A stretch of DNA of 50,899 nucleotides, taken from positions 1 to 50,899 of the forward strand of contig CACEAZ010000013.1 in NCBI GenBank assembly GCA_902557655.1. The letters are read 5' to 3'. The translations under genes were made by a program, and so were the position numbers. Numbering within the stretch: the first letter of the stretch is position 1; each line of letters begins with the position of its first letter. This document shows, piece after piece, positions 1-9,399 of this stretch. The notes beneath the pieces are model-generated. The model had not been told where the DNA came from. It saw only the letters and a program-made list of their open reading frames with translations, and ran no database searches. Source of the stretch: an uncultured Bacteroidota bacterium (GTDB lineage: Bacteria > Bacteroidota > Bacteroidia > Flavobacteriales > Flavobacteriaceae).

Positions 1-1139
1 ACATGAAAAATTATTCCCTCAGAATTTCTTTTCACCTTTTTTGATTTTTTAAATAAAATATCTTTAAAACTTCCTCCATCCAAAGTTTTATCTTTTAATT
101 TTTTATTTGCGGCTAAATCAACTATTGTTGGAAGTAAATCTGAAAAAGAAATTGGAGTTTCAGCCTGAGTATTTTTACTTATTCCTGGACCAGCTATAAT
201 AAAAGGAACCCTTATGCCACCCTCCATTGCATCCCATTTTCCTCTTTTCAGAGGATGATTAAAGCTCTTTTTATAATTTTTTCTAGGAACAATGACGGGA
301 ACAGATCCATTATCTGAAGAGTAAATTATGTACGTGTTATTTTCAATCCCCAACTCTTTTAACTTAGTTAAAATCAAACCAACACTAGTATCCAAATCTT
401 CGGTCATAGCGGCTAAACCTACATTATTGTGATTTTCCCCTGGCTTTTTATCTCTGTATTTTTCAAATGTATTTTGTTTCATTACAAGATCGGAATGTAT
501 GGCATAATGTGAAATCTGTAAATAAAACGGGTTTTTTTCTTCGCAACTATTTTCGATAAAATTTATCGCTCTTTTTGTGACACTAAATATTTTTTTTGGA
601 TCTTCATCGATATTATTGCTCCACTGTTTCTCGTTGGAATCCCAATTAAAAACTCCATCTTTATTTTTTGTTGCTCCATCACTTTCATCATAACCAAAAG
701 TTTTTGGGTTAGAATCCATACCCCATTTTCCAAAATGAGCAGTTTTATAATTTGAATTTATTTTTTTTAATTGTTTTGGAATGGTGTAGTTGGTTTCATG
801 ATTTATGTGTTCGGTATTCATACCTACTCTAATCATTTGTAGTCTAGCCGGAGTCTTTCCCATTTGTATACTATATCTTGACGGAGCACATACTGGAGCA
901 CTGGCATAGGCATAGGAAAATTTCATTCCCTCTCTAGCTATTTTTTCGATTTCTGGGGTCTCATAAAAATCACTTTTAGATTCTTTTAATCCATTTAACA
1001 TTTTAACAGATGTTCCATTCCAACCTTGGTCATCAGCTAGAATAAAAATGAAATTTGGGTTTTCTGAATTGTTTTGAGAATAAAGAAAACTTGTAAGTAA
1101 TAAGCAGAAAAAAAAGATTAAATATTTTCTAAAAATCAC
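1..1139 (-). CDS. S1-family sulfatase, C-terminus cut by window edge
   Basis: This is a secreted or periplasmic arylsulfatase of the formylglycine type that would remove sulfate esters from a glycan. Reading the minus strand from a GTG at 1137-1139 gives 379 residues before the window ends. An in-frame TAA lies two codons upstream and there is no earlier start, so GTG is the likely initiator. Residues 1-22 form a hydrophobic signal peptide ending YSQ. The metal-binding LADDQGW motif follows at about 35-40, and the Cys-Ala-Pro-Ser-Arg maturation motif has its Cys at residue 84. Later a SSDNGS motif supports the alkaline phosphatase-like fold. The gene starts 3 bases after the SusD stop, so it is the next gene of the SusC/SusD operon. 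The exact S1 subfamily and substrate cannot be read from sequence; an S1_16-like assignment is only a guess. Confidence 0.9.
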   Translation of the reverse strand, partial: MIFRKYLIFFFCLLLTSFLYSQNNSENPNFIFILADDQGWNGTSVKMLNGLKESKSDFYETPEIEKIAREGMKFSYAYASAPVCAPSRYSIQMGKTPARLQMIRVGMNTEHINHETNYTIPKQLKKINSNYKTAHFGKWGMDSNPKTFGYDESDGATKNKDGVFNWDSNEKQWSNNIDEDPKKIFSVTKRAINFIENSCEEKNPFYLQISHYAIHSDLVMKQNTFEKYRDKKPGENHNNVGLAAMTEDLDTSVGLILTKLKELGIENNTYIIYSSDNGSVPVIVPRKNYKKSFNHPLKRGKWDAMEGGIRVPFIIAGPGISKNTQAETPISFSDLLPTIVDLAANKKLKDKTLDGGSFKDILFKKSKKVKRNSEGIIFH

Positions 1140-1142
1140 AAC

Positions 1143-2717
1143 TTAATCAATTTCACTATTTGTGGAAGCTTCGGTTAATGGAATTGGCCATGTGTAGTCT
1201 TCAGGTTGTCTAGCTCCGTCAGTATCTCCGTAAATAAATCTACAATATTCGTCATATACTCCAAATCTAGTTAAGTCAAAGAATCTATGACCTTCCATAT
1301 AAAGTTCCACCGCTCTTTCTTTTAATAATTCTTCTCTGAATGAAGTCATTATAAAAGAAGAATAATCGACTTCACTCATTCCTACGCGATTTCTTAAAAT
1401 GTTTATATCATCATTTGCAGCAGCAGGATTTGACGAAATTTCAGCATTTGCTTCAGCTCTCATCAGGTACACATCTGCTAGTCTTATAATGTGCCAATTT
1501 TGTCTACTTGTGTATTCAGTAGTCGCTTCTGAATCTATGTATTTTGCTGTCCATATTTGCCAAAGGGTTCCCAGTGTATTTCCTGTTTCAGTGTTTGTTG
1601 GAACATACCCTGTACTCCATTGATTTATATTAAAAATCCTTGTACTTGTTTCATATTGAGTGATTATTGAATTTTGGAATCTATTGTCAAACTTGTCTAT
1701 TCTATTATTAATAAAAAGAGGTTTTAGTTTGTTATTTCCTCCAAATCCACTTCCAGATAATCCTGCATTTCTAGGTGTAAATAAATTTGAAACAGCTGTT
1801 CCTTGGCCAGTCAATGAAGATCCTTGGACATCAAAAATCATTTCAGGATTGTTTCCGTTATCAGCGTCAAAAATTGACACCCATTCTTCCAAAGAACCAG
1901 AAAGATTAAATCCTTGGCCGGTTATAGCTAAGTCGCACTCATCTTTTGCATACTGATAATAATTAACATATGATTCTGGAAATTCAAGATAAAAATCATT
2001 ACCTAAAACACCTTCACTTGCCGTTCTTTTACTTGAAGCAATTCTAGTGTATACTTTTGCTAAAATTGCATGTGCAGCAGTATTAGTTGCTCTTCCTAAA
2101 TCGTTTGTGTAATTCCCTCTTGTTTCATTTCTTCCCCAACAGTGATTAGCTGCGAAGTTAAGGTCATCAATGATAACATCGTATATTTCTACAATTGAAG
2201 ATACAGGTAGTCCTTGATCATTACCAGCTTCAACAGGTTGGGTTCTTAAGGGAACTTCACCAAAACAACGAACCAAATTGAAATAATTTAAAGCCCTTAA
2301 AAACTTTGCTTCTCCAATAATTCTATTTTTTAATTCTTCATCCATTTCAATATCTGGAACATTAGCAATTACATTATTTGCATCTCTAATGCCTAAATAA
2401 AGTTCTTTCCACAAATTATTTAAACTCTGATTAGTTGAAGTAACAATGCCACGTTTAAACTCATTGTACAAATAGGTCGAAAGTCCTTGGTCAGAGGAAG
2501 CAAATAGTGTAGGCATAAATTGTTGCTTATAATAACCGATACCACTCTTTAATCTCGCATAAACTGAGGTCAAAGCCGCTAATGCATCGGTTTCATTTTG
2601 GTAGAAGTTTTCAGTGCTTGGTTGTGTAAATGGTTCTTCATCAAGCACATTACAAGAAGTAAATGAAGCAATAACCAAGAAAATCGTGATGTAATATTTT
2701 ATACTCTTATTTTTCAT
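1143..2717 (-). CDS. SusD/RagB-like surface glycan-binding lipoprotein (sulfatase PUL)
   Basis: A 524-residue SusD-family lipoprotein, which in this family forms the outer lid on a SusC transporter and captures oligosaccharides at the cell surface. The first 22 residues are a lipoprotein signal with the lipobox ending SFTSC. Typical SusD features follow: LLDEEPF-type start (here VLDEEPFTQPS), the TPR-like segment with GEAKFLRALNYFNLVRCFGEVPL, and the C-terminal part with RLADVYLMRAEANAE and ELYMEGHRFFDLTRFG. It begins 3 bases after the SusC stop, so the pair is co-transcribed and probably translationally coupled. Its length is normal for the family and, unlike the SusD at 17003, it has no inserted module. 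The ligand is unknown; the neighbouring sulfatases suggest a sulfated polysaccharide. Confidence 0.95.
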   Translation of the reverse strand: MKNKSIKYYITIFLVIASFTSCNVLDEEPFTQPSTENFYQNETDALAALTSVYARLKSGIGYYKQQFMPTLFASSDQGLSTYLYNEFKRGIVTSTNQSLNNLWKELYLGIRDANNVIANVPDIEMDEELKNRIIGEAKFLRALNYFNLVRCFGEVPLRTQPVEAGNDQGLPVSSIVEIYDVIIDDLNFAANHCWGRNETRGNYTNDLGRATNTAAHAILAKVYTRIASSKRTASEGVLGNDFYLEFPESYVNYYQYAKDECDLAITGQGFNLSGSLEEWVSIFDADNGNNPEMIFDVQGSSLTGQGTAVSNLFTPRNAGLSGSGFGGNNKLKPLFINNRIDKFDNRFQNSIITQYETSTRIFNINQWSTGYVPTNTETGNTLGTLWQIWTAKYIDSEATTEYTSRQNWHIIRLADVYLMRAEANAEISSNPAAANDDINILRNRVGMSEVDYSSFIMTSFREELLKERAVELYMEGHRFFDLTRFGVYDEYCRFIYGDTDGARQPEDYTWPIPLTEASTNSEID

Positions 2718-2720
2718 TGT

Positions 2721-5700
2721 TTAATAATTAAATTTTAATCCAAATAATACAGATTTTGTTCCTGGATACGTTCCAAAATCAACGCCTCTTTTTTGTGGGT
2801 TTTTGGTATAAGTTCTCACTTCTGGATCATAACCTGGATAGTCAGTCAAAACAAGTAAGTTTTGCCCAGAAATATAAACTCTCATATTTTTTCCTTGAGA
2901 AAAATCAAAATTATACCCAATATTAATATTTTTAAGCCTGATAAATGATCCGTCAAATATATTTCTGTCTGAGGGTACAGCTCTTGATCCTGTATCAATT
3001 AATGCACCTGGGTGGCTAGCATTATTTAACTCACCAACAGATGGATTATAAACATAATTTCCATTTTCATAAAGAAGTGGAGCCGACCATGAATTTTCAA
3101 AAGATGAGGTTAATACATTGGTTGTTTTTTGTAAACCACTTAACTGCCATGAATCTACCCAAAACAAATCACCTCCTTTTTGACCGGTGAAAAGGATATT
3201 TGCATCCCATTTTTTATACCTAAAATTATTTGAAATGGAATAAGTAAAATCAGGATTAGGATCTCCAATTTTTACATAATCATCAAAATTTATTTCTTGA
3301 ATAGCTAATGGTTGACCAGAATCATCAAGATCAATAAAATTGTTTACATATTTAATTTCACCTGGTGCTGCTCCTGCGATTCCGCTGTTAATCGCTTCAT
3401 CCCAATCAGAATAAATACCATCAGTTTGTGCACCCCAATATATACCCAAGGGTTGACCTACCATGAATAGAATAGGGTAGGCCTGTGAAAATCCAACGGA
3501 TGGACCTAATTGAAAATCTAAGTTTGAATTTAATTTATTAAGGTTGTTTCTATTGAGTCCAAGATTTGCATTAATATCCCAACTGAAGTTGTCATTTTCA
3601 GCAATTACTGAATTCACATTAAATTCTATTCCTTTATTTTCAACTTCCCCAAAATTATCAACTCTACTCACATATCCATTTGAAGGAGGAAGTTGTACAT
3701 ACTGAAGTAAATCACTTGTTACTTTGTGATACATATCAACAGTAAAATTTAATTTTGAGTCAAACAAACCCAGATCAACTCCAAAATTAAATTGATCAGT
3801 TGTTTCCCACGTTAAATCATCATTTGCAAGATTTGATTCATAAAATCCAGTAATTATTTCATCATTAAAATTATAACGAATAGGTGTCATTAAAGCCAAT
3901 GACTGATAAGGAGATATAGGATTACTACCTATTTTACCATATGAGATTCTGAATTTTAACTCATTTAATTTATCATATTTTTTTAAGTAATCTTCTTTAG
4001 ATGCAAACCATGAAAAAGCTATGGAAGGGAATAGGGCACTTTTATTATTTGTTGAAAATTTTGATGAAGCATCTATTCTAGTGTTAATATCAACAAAGTA
4101 TTTCCTTTTAAAATTATAACCTACTCTAAACAAAGCCGATAATAACCCTACTTCTCTAAATTGAGTAATAGGGGTTAAAATTTCTTCTGCAGAAGCAAAA
4201 TTGTAAAAAGCAGTAGCATCGGTACCAAAACCTCTTGCTTTATTAAAAATTGATCTGATTTCATTTTTTTCATAAGTACCAACTAGAGTTGCATCAATTC
4301 GATGATTTTTAAATCTGTTTCTGTATCTAAGATTAGCTTCCGCATATGTTTTACTATTTTCTAAAAATGCTTGAGAAGCTTCACCATTGGTATTTCTCCC
4401 TCTAGTTGTATTTAAAGGGTAATAATTGTCTCTGTTACTTTTTTGAAAATTATAAGATGCTTTTAATGTTCCCGTTAATTTGGGTGTTATTTTACCAACT
4501 AGTTGTAAGGTTTGACGAAAGGATGTAGATTCTTTAATATCCATAACATATCTAGCTAGAGTGTATGGATTTGACACAACATTACCTTCGTTTAGAGCAG
4601 AGTAAATGTCATCATCTTGTCCTGGCTCTAATAAAGAGAAAATGGGTTGAAACTGCAGCGCTTGAGAAACAACACCTCTTTGTTGAAAAATTTCACCGTT
4701 TCCGACAGAGGCAGCATTTCCCTTTTTATGTGTAAAGTATGTTTTTGAATAAATATCAATTTTTTCATTAAATGCTTTTCTTTTAGCATTCATATTAAAG
4801 TTTACGGTTTTATTATTTGAATTAATTATTACTCCCTCTTGATTGTTAATTCCAAGTCCCATAGAAATATTTCTTTTAAAATCTCCACCCCTATAATTTA
4901 GGTTGTATCTATTACTAAGCGCAAGTCTATAGGTTTCATCTTGCCAATTTGTGTTTGTTCCAGTTGATACGGGATATGGAATAGTGTATTCAATAATTTC
5001 CGGATAATTTTCTGGGTTAATTAACTGTGATCCGTCAAATGGTCCACCAACTCTGTTAGGATCGGTTATTTCTTGAAATATTTGATTTAAAACTCTTTGA
5101 TTCATGTAGTTTTCAAATCCGGCCCCATCCAAAACATTTATTTTTCTCCTTACTGATGTTACATAGTTCTCATAGCTGAAAGAAATTTTATCTTTCCCGT
5201 TTTCATTATTAGCAGTTTTTGATGTAATTAAAATAACACCATTAGCACCTCTTGCTCCATATATAGCAGTAGCTGCAGCATCTTTTAAAACCTCAATTTT
5301 ATCTATATCATTGGGATTGATAAAGCTTAACGAGCTTTGAGATCCACCACTACCATTCATCCCCTCAGCATCTGTTAATGGGTCAACAGGAATTCCATCA
5401 AGTACGTATAATGGCTGTGTTCCGCCTAAAATTGAATTTGTACCTCGAATTGACACTCCAGAGCCTCCACCAGGTTCAGAGCTTTCTGAGACAACCAGTC
5501 CAGACACCTGACCTTGTAAAATACTTTCAACCGATCCGCTTCTGTTTTTTTCAAGTTGATCTGATTTTATTTGAGTGATTGATCCCGACAAATCTTTTTC
5601 ACTAATATCGAAATAACCAACACTCACAGTAACTTCCTCAAGTTGGTTAATATCAACCTCCATGAATACGGAAATGGGGGAGGTAATAATAGGTAACTCA

Positions 5701-5933
5701 ATCGTTTTCATTCCAATGTATGAAACTTTTATTTTATCACCTATTGTTACTTTAATCTCAAAATTTCCATCAAAATCAGTAACAACTCCTGACTCGTTTC
5801 CAATTACTTGAATTGTTGCTCCTGCCAATGCAAGATTTGTATCTTTTTCAAGTACTTTTCCTTTTAGGTTTAAATCTTGGCTATAAATTAGCGTTGAAAA
5901 AAGTAAGAGTAAAGTTGTTGTTATGTTTTTCAT
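2721..5933 (-). CDS. SusC-like TonB-dependent outer-membrane transporter (sulfatase PUL)
   Basis: A 1070-residue SusC/RagA-type TonB-dependent receptor. It starts with a signal peptide (MKNITTTLLLLFSTLIYSQ, residues 1-19). A carboxypeptidase-regulatory-like domain follows at about 22-97 (LKGKVLEKDTNLALAGATI and VTDFDGNFEI). Next comes a plug domain containing GSVESILQGQVSGLVV and the SusC signature VLKDAAATAIYGARGANGVI, and then the beta-barrel up to a C-terminal FGLKFNY ending in an aromatic residue. In this family SusC imports oligosaccharides delivered by the partner SusD, energised by TonB. It sits 2 bases after the sulfatase at 5936-7393 and 3 bases before SusD, so it lies in the middle of one minus-strand operon. 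Confidence 0.96.
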   Translation of the reverse strand: MKNITTTLLLLFSTLIYSQDLNLKGKVLEKDTNLALAGATIQVIGNESGVVTDFDGNFEIKVTIGDKIKVSYIGMKTIELPIITSPISVFMEVDINQLEEVTVSVGYFDISEKDLSGSITQIKSDQLEKNRSGSVESILQGQVSGLVVSESSEPGGGSGVSIRGTNSILGGTQPLYVLDGIPVDPLTDAEGMNGSGGSQSSLSFINPNDIDKIEVLKDAAATAIYGARGANGVILITSKTANNENGKDKISFSYENYVTSVRRKINVLDGAGFENYMNQRVLNQIFQEITDPNRVGGPFDGSQLINPENYPEIIEYTIPYPVSTGTNTNWQDETYRLALSNRYNLNYRGGDFKRNISMGLGINNQEGVIINSNNKTVNFNMNAKRKAFNEKIDIYSKTYFTHKKGNAASVGNGEIFQQRGVVSQALQFQPIFSLLEPGQDDDIYSALNEGNVVSNPYTLARYVMDIKESTSFRQTLQLVGKITPKLTGTLKASYNFQKSNRDNYYPLNTTRGRNTNGEASQAFLENSKTYAEANLRYRNRFKNHRIDATLVGTYEKNEIRSIFNKARGFGTDATAFYNFASAEEILTPITQFREVGLLSALFRVGYNFKRKYFVDINTRIDASSKFSTNNKSALFPSIAFSWFASKEDYLKKYDKLNELKFRISYGKIGSNPISPYQSLALMTPIRYNFNDEIITGFYESNLANDDLTWETTDQFNFGVDLGLFDSKLNFTVDMYHKVTSDLLQYVQLPPSNGYVSRVDNFGEVENKGIEFNVNSVIAENDNFSWDINANLGLNRNNLNKLNSNLDFQLGPSVGFSQAYPILFMVGQPLGIYWGAQTDGIYSDWDEAINSGIAGAAPGEIKYVNNFIDLDDSGQPLAIQEINFDDYVKIGDPNPDFTYSISNNFRYKKWDANILFTGQKGGDLFWVDSWQLSGLQKTTNVLTSSFENSWSAPLLYENGNYVYNPSVGELNNASHPGALIDTGSRAVPSDRNIFDGSFIRLKNINIGYNFDFSQGKNMRVYISGQNLLVLTDYPGYDPEVRTYTKNPQKRGVDFGTYPGTKSVLFGLKFNY

Positions 5934-5935
5934 AA

Positions 5936-7393
5936 TTATTTTCTAATCTGTTTACGTAACCACCAATCTCTATCGGGGTTGTATTTGTATTTTTTTTGTA
6001 ATCTTTCCGACTCTTTTCTTAACTCATTTTCAATGTCATCATAATTAGCATTATTAATTAAGTTTTTCATTTCACCCGGATCGTTAACAAGATCGTATAA
6101 TTCATCAATATCGTCTTTTAAAAAATTATCTACTAATTTGTATTCATTTGTTCTCACCGCAACCTGATCTGGGCCCGCGTATGGCCATGCATCGTCAACA
6201 TAGTATTCAAAAAATATACTTTTTCTCCAAGTTTTGCCTTTTTTTCCGCTCATTAATTTAACCATTGATTCTCCTTGCATGTATTTAGGTTTATTAACTC
6301 CAGCTAATTCTAAAATTGTAGGTGCAAGATCGATATTTAAACACTGCTCATGAATTACGGTATTTTTAGAAATTAATTTTGGATAGCTTATTATCATTGG
6401 AACGCGTATTGAGCTTTCATAAGCTAATCTTTTGTCCTTGTAGGTGTGTTCACCCATAAAATATCCATTGTCGCTACTGTAAATGATTACCGTGTTTTCA
6501 AGTTCCCCAATTTCATCTAATGCTTTTAAAACACTCCCGAGTGATTCATCAATAGCTATCAAACTCCTTAAGAGTTGCATGTTTTTAAATTTATTGATGG
6601 GCCATCTTTTTTCCTCTAAAACTTCGGGTACTTTTTTGTTTTTGTCCCATTTAAATCCAAATGTTTTTCTTCTTTGCCATTCGGGCTTCCCTTTGAAAGT
6701 TTCTTTATGCATTTCATAGGGAGGTTCGGGAAGTGGCTCATTTTTAAAGAGATCTTTGTGTCTTGGAGCAGGTAAATGTTTTTCATGAACTGCCTTATGC
6801 CATAAATTAACACTAAATGGTTTATCAGGATCGCGCTTGTTTTTAAGCCAATCAATCGTTTTTTCTGTCAAAATATCTGTGATATAACCTTCTAGTTTAA
6901 TTTCCTTTCCATTATCATTTACATTTGGATTAAAATATTGCCCTTGACCAATAAAGCTAAACCAATAATCAAATCCAGGTCTTATATGATCTTTACCACG
7001 TTTGTGAGCCATATGGATTTTACCAATATGTGCAGTTTCGTATCCAGAATTTTGTAAGTGTACGGAATATGGAGCGTAGTTTGTCCAATCAGGGTCAACA
7101 TATTTGTTATTTTGATTAACCCCGTGAATATGAGGATAGGTTCCGGTTAAAAAACTGGCTCTGGAAGGTGAGCATATGGACTGAGTAACAAAGAAATTTT
7201 TAATATTAACACCTTGTTCTGCTAACTTATCAATATTTGGAGTTTTTAAAAACGGATATCTGTTTGAAAACCCAACAGCATCGTGTGGTTGATCGTCAAC
7301 AAGAACAAAAAGAAAGTTAGGTTTCTTCTCTTTATTTTGACTGTTTATATCAAAACCTAAAAGAACTATTACAATTAAAATAATTTGCTTCAT
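5936..7393 (-). CDS. S1-family sulfatase
   Basis: A 485-residue exported sulfatase. A signal peptide covers about residues 1-19 (ending DINSQ). The metal-site motif FVLVDDQPHD is at about 29-38 and the formylglycine motif Cys-Ser-Pro-Ser-Arg has its Cys at residue 74. IGKIHMAHK and YSSDNGYFMGEH are further conserved sulfatase elements. The middle stretch rich in Pro/Trp (LPEPPYEMHKETFKGKPEWQ) resembles sulfatases annotated as N-acetylglucosamine-6-sulfatase-like, but this is family resemblance and does not prove a substrate. It follows the GH128-like gene by about 97 bases and precedes SusC by 2 bases, placing it in the PUL operon. It would need a formylglycine-generating or anaerobic maturase enzyme, neither of which is in the window. 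Confidence 0.94.
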   Translation of the reverse strand: MKQIILIVIVLLGFDINSQNKEKKPNFLFVLVDDQPHDAVGFSNRYPFLKTPNIDKLAEQGVNIKNFFVTQSICSPSRASFLTGTYPHIHGVNQNNKYVDPDWTNYAPYSVHLQNSGYETAHIGKIHMAHKRGKDHIRPGFDYWFSFIGQGQYFNPNVNDNGKEIKLEGYITDILTEKTIDWLKNKRDPDKPFSVNLWHKAVHEKHLPAPRHKDLFKNEPLPEPPYEMHKETFKGKPEWQRRKTFGFKWDKNKKVPEVLEEKRWPINKFKNMQLLRSLIAIDESLGSVLKALDEIGELENTVIIYSSDNGYFMGEHTYKDKRLAYESSIRVPMIISYPKLISKNTVIHEQCLNIDLAPTILELAGVNKPKYMQGESMVKLMSGKKGKTWRKSIFFEYYVDDAWPYAGPDQVAVRTNEYKLVDNFLKDDIDELYDLVNDPGEMKNLINNANYDDIENELRKESERLQKKYKYNPDRDWWLRKQIRK

Positions 7394-7490
7394 TGTTTTA
7401 ATGAAAATGTAAAAATAAGTGATATGTATAAATATTTACTAATAATTTAAAACTTATATGTTTTAATTATAATATTTGTAACAAATTAGT

Positions 7491-9362
7491 CTATTTTTTA
7501 ACGAATTTGATAAAATTATCATTAATCTTTAAGAAATATATTCCTTTATTTAAAAACGATACATTAATGTATTTAGTAGGGCTTAATTCTTTAATTATTT
7601 TACCCTCAACAGTTAGAATTTTTAAATCAGTAATTTCTTGATTAAATTCAATAAATATAAAATCGCTTGAGGGGTTGGGGTAAATAGTTATTTCATTATG
7701 TGACACAATTTCATGATTCGAAAGAAATGCGTTATTTGGATTACATTCTATTTGTGTGAATTCGTAATCGCTTGAATCTAAATTGCTGGGTGTAGCATAT
7801 TCATTTTCTGCTATCGACTTTGTTGAAGTAAAATTGCTGTAAAATTCACCAATTTGAGTGTAGTTGTAGTTTTCATCAAAAAAATCTGCCTGGTCTGTTA
7901 CAGGTGGGAAAAACGAATACCTTTCAATGTATTCAGTTTCTTCTAAATAGGGGAGTGCAAGTTGTAAAAATTGTCTGTGTACCCATTCATTTCTGTATCT
8001 GTTTGCATTGAATTCGGTAATCCAAATAGGTAATCCATAAAGATTGTGAACGTTTTCAAGGTAATTAACAAATCGATTGTAAATATCCTGAGGATTTGCA
8101 TTTGGGGAATTTTCTGGATTTGAAGTCCAATCATACCAATGAACAGCAATTACATCAATTCTGATATCTTGATTTTCAGCCTTATAATTAAATTCATTTA
8201 ACCAGCTAAATACTTCTCCTTGTCTGGTTGCTGGGGAAACCATTCTGAGACCTGTTTTGAGAAGGTTTTTATAGTATACAAGTGATGTGTCTACAACACA
8301 CATATTTCCATATTGACCCGATTGATCATTACAGTTATCAGGCTCGTTAAATGCTAAAAGATGTGTTGATTTATATTTTTGCTTAATAATTTCAATATCA
8401 TTTAAATCATCTGCGGCGCCTTTTCCCCATGCCATTGGAGCATATTCCCTTGACATATCAGAACTACCATTATTACTCCATTTATAGAACCAATTATTAT
8501 ACATAGCTACAGTATCTCCAGCAGTTCCTTTTTTGGTTACCCAATTCCATGGAATTACTCTGATAAATGATATTTTATTGTTAAGATATTCAGGCAGTAC
8601 ATTGATTAAAACATCTTTTTCAGATGCGATAAAAACTTTACTTTTCCCTGTTCCATCTTCATTTTCAGCAAATGTTACCATGTATCCTTTATTTAATTTA
8701 AATGAAGAAACATCATCGTTTAAATTATTTGGAATGGATTCTCCCTCAAAAACAGTATTATTACTGATATTAGCAGATTCCCCCTCAAGATTATTTTCGC
8801 TAAATACAGTAAGATTTGAAAATTCATCAGAATTAATTCTGACTATAGATCCATCATTGTAATAATTATCATAACGAATATTCTCTGGATATGAAAGTTG
8901 TTGATCTTCATAAAAAATATTGTCATGATAATAATAAAATGCACTTGTGGGATCTAAATTGTAAAACCGAATCCATGACTCATTTGAATTAATATTTACT
9001 GTTATTCCTTCAAACAAAGGATAAATATCAGTAAGATTTAGGTAAGCAGAATTGTTAAGAATAATTTCACCAAATCCTGAGATTTTTTCAGAATTTAGTT
9101 CACCATCTGTTATTATAATTTTCCCATTTTCATTTAGTATTATTTCACCATCAGCCACAATTTCACAGGTTAAATACAATGAAAAGCCAATTGATTGTTC
9201 TGGATTTATGCTATTTTCTGGAGGTGTGTTATTGGATATAAATTCTGCCCAGTTTAATTCATCAAAAAAATCGTTGTTATTTGAATTTCCAGTCCATCGA
9301 TATTCTTGAGCATTCATATTAAATGCAAGAAGAGAAAATATAAAGATGAAATAATTTTTCAT
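7491..9362 (-). CDS. GH128-like secreted glycosidase with crystallin-like domain and T9SS signal
   Basis: A 623-residue secreted protein; I start it at the ATG at 9362 because this begins a clean signal peptide (MKNYFIFIFSLLAFNMNAQ), whereas the open frame extends five codons further upstream. Residues about 20-175 look like beta-rich repeats. Residues about 180-250 resemble a beta/gamma-crystallin fold (TVFSENNLEGES and a second MVTFAENEDGTG strand motif). A TIM-barrel region follows with LLAFNEPDN (Glu 340, candidate acid/base) and IWITEFNAN (Glu 450, candidate nucleophile), the pattern of the Glyco_hydro_cc/GH128 family, which includes endo-beta-1,3-glucanases. A T9SS type A sorting domain ends the protein (ITIYPNPSSDFI to FIKFVKK). 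It heads the minus-strand PUL operon. The beta-1,3-glucan specificity is inferred from family only. Confidence 0.85.
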   Translation of the reverse strand: MKNYFIFIFSLLAFNMNAQEYRWTGNSNNNDFFDELNWAEFISNNTPPENSINPEQSIGFSLYLTCEIVADGEIILNENGKIIITDGELNSEKISGFGEIILNNSAYLNLTDIYPLFEGITVNINSNESWIRFYNLDPTSAFYYYHDNIFYEDQQLSYPENIRYDNYYNDGSIVRINSDEFSNLTVFSENNLEGESANISNNTVFEGESIPNNLNDDVSSFKLNKGYMVTFAENEDGTGKSKVFIASEKDVLINVLPEYLNNKISFIRVIPWNWVTKKGTAGDTVAMYNNWFYKWSNNGSSDMSREYAPMAWGKGAADDLNDIEIIKQKYKSTHLLAFNEPDNCNDQSGQYGNMCVVDTSLVYYKNLLKTGLRMVSPATRQGEVFSWLNEFNYKAENQDIRIDVIAVHWYDWTSNPENSPNANPQDIYNRFVNYLENVHNLYGLPIWITEFNANRYRNEWVHRQFLQLALPYLEETEYIERYSFFPPVTDQADFFDENYNYTQIGEFYSNFTSTKSIAENEYATPSNLDSSDYEFTQIECNPNNAFLSNHEIVSHNEITIYPNPSSDFIFIEFNQEITDLKILTVEGKIIKELSPTKYINVSFLNKGIYFLKINDNFIKFVKK

Positions 9363-9399
9363 ATTTTGTTGGAACAATACTAAGCTGTAAATTTAAGAC
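9363..9399. promoter_or_regulatory. Short divergent intergenic region with candidate plus-strand promoter
   Basis: Only 37 bases separate the GH128-like and sulfatase start codons. Reading plus, a TTG at 9366-9368 is followed after 19 bases by TAAATTTA at 9388-9395, one base off the Bacteroidota TAnnTTTG element. This would put transcription start nearly on the ATG at 9400, so the transcript would be almost leaderless. Reading minus, TAGTATTG is a one-mismatch candidate for the GH128-like gene. Both calls are tentative. Confidence 0.3.

Noticed and set aside
7394-7490. Possible promoter between the GH128-like gene and the sulfatase
   Set aside because: Only near-matches to TAnnTTTG occur (for example TAAGTTTT) without a TTG at the right distance, so nothing is called in this 97-base gap.
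8533-8862. 109-codon plus-strand open frame
   Set aside because: It lies antisense within the GH128-like gene, has no signal of its own and no recognisable motif; the opposite strand has a full domain structure.
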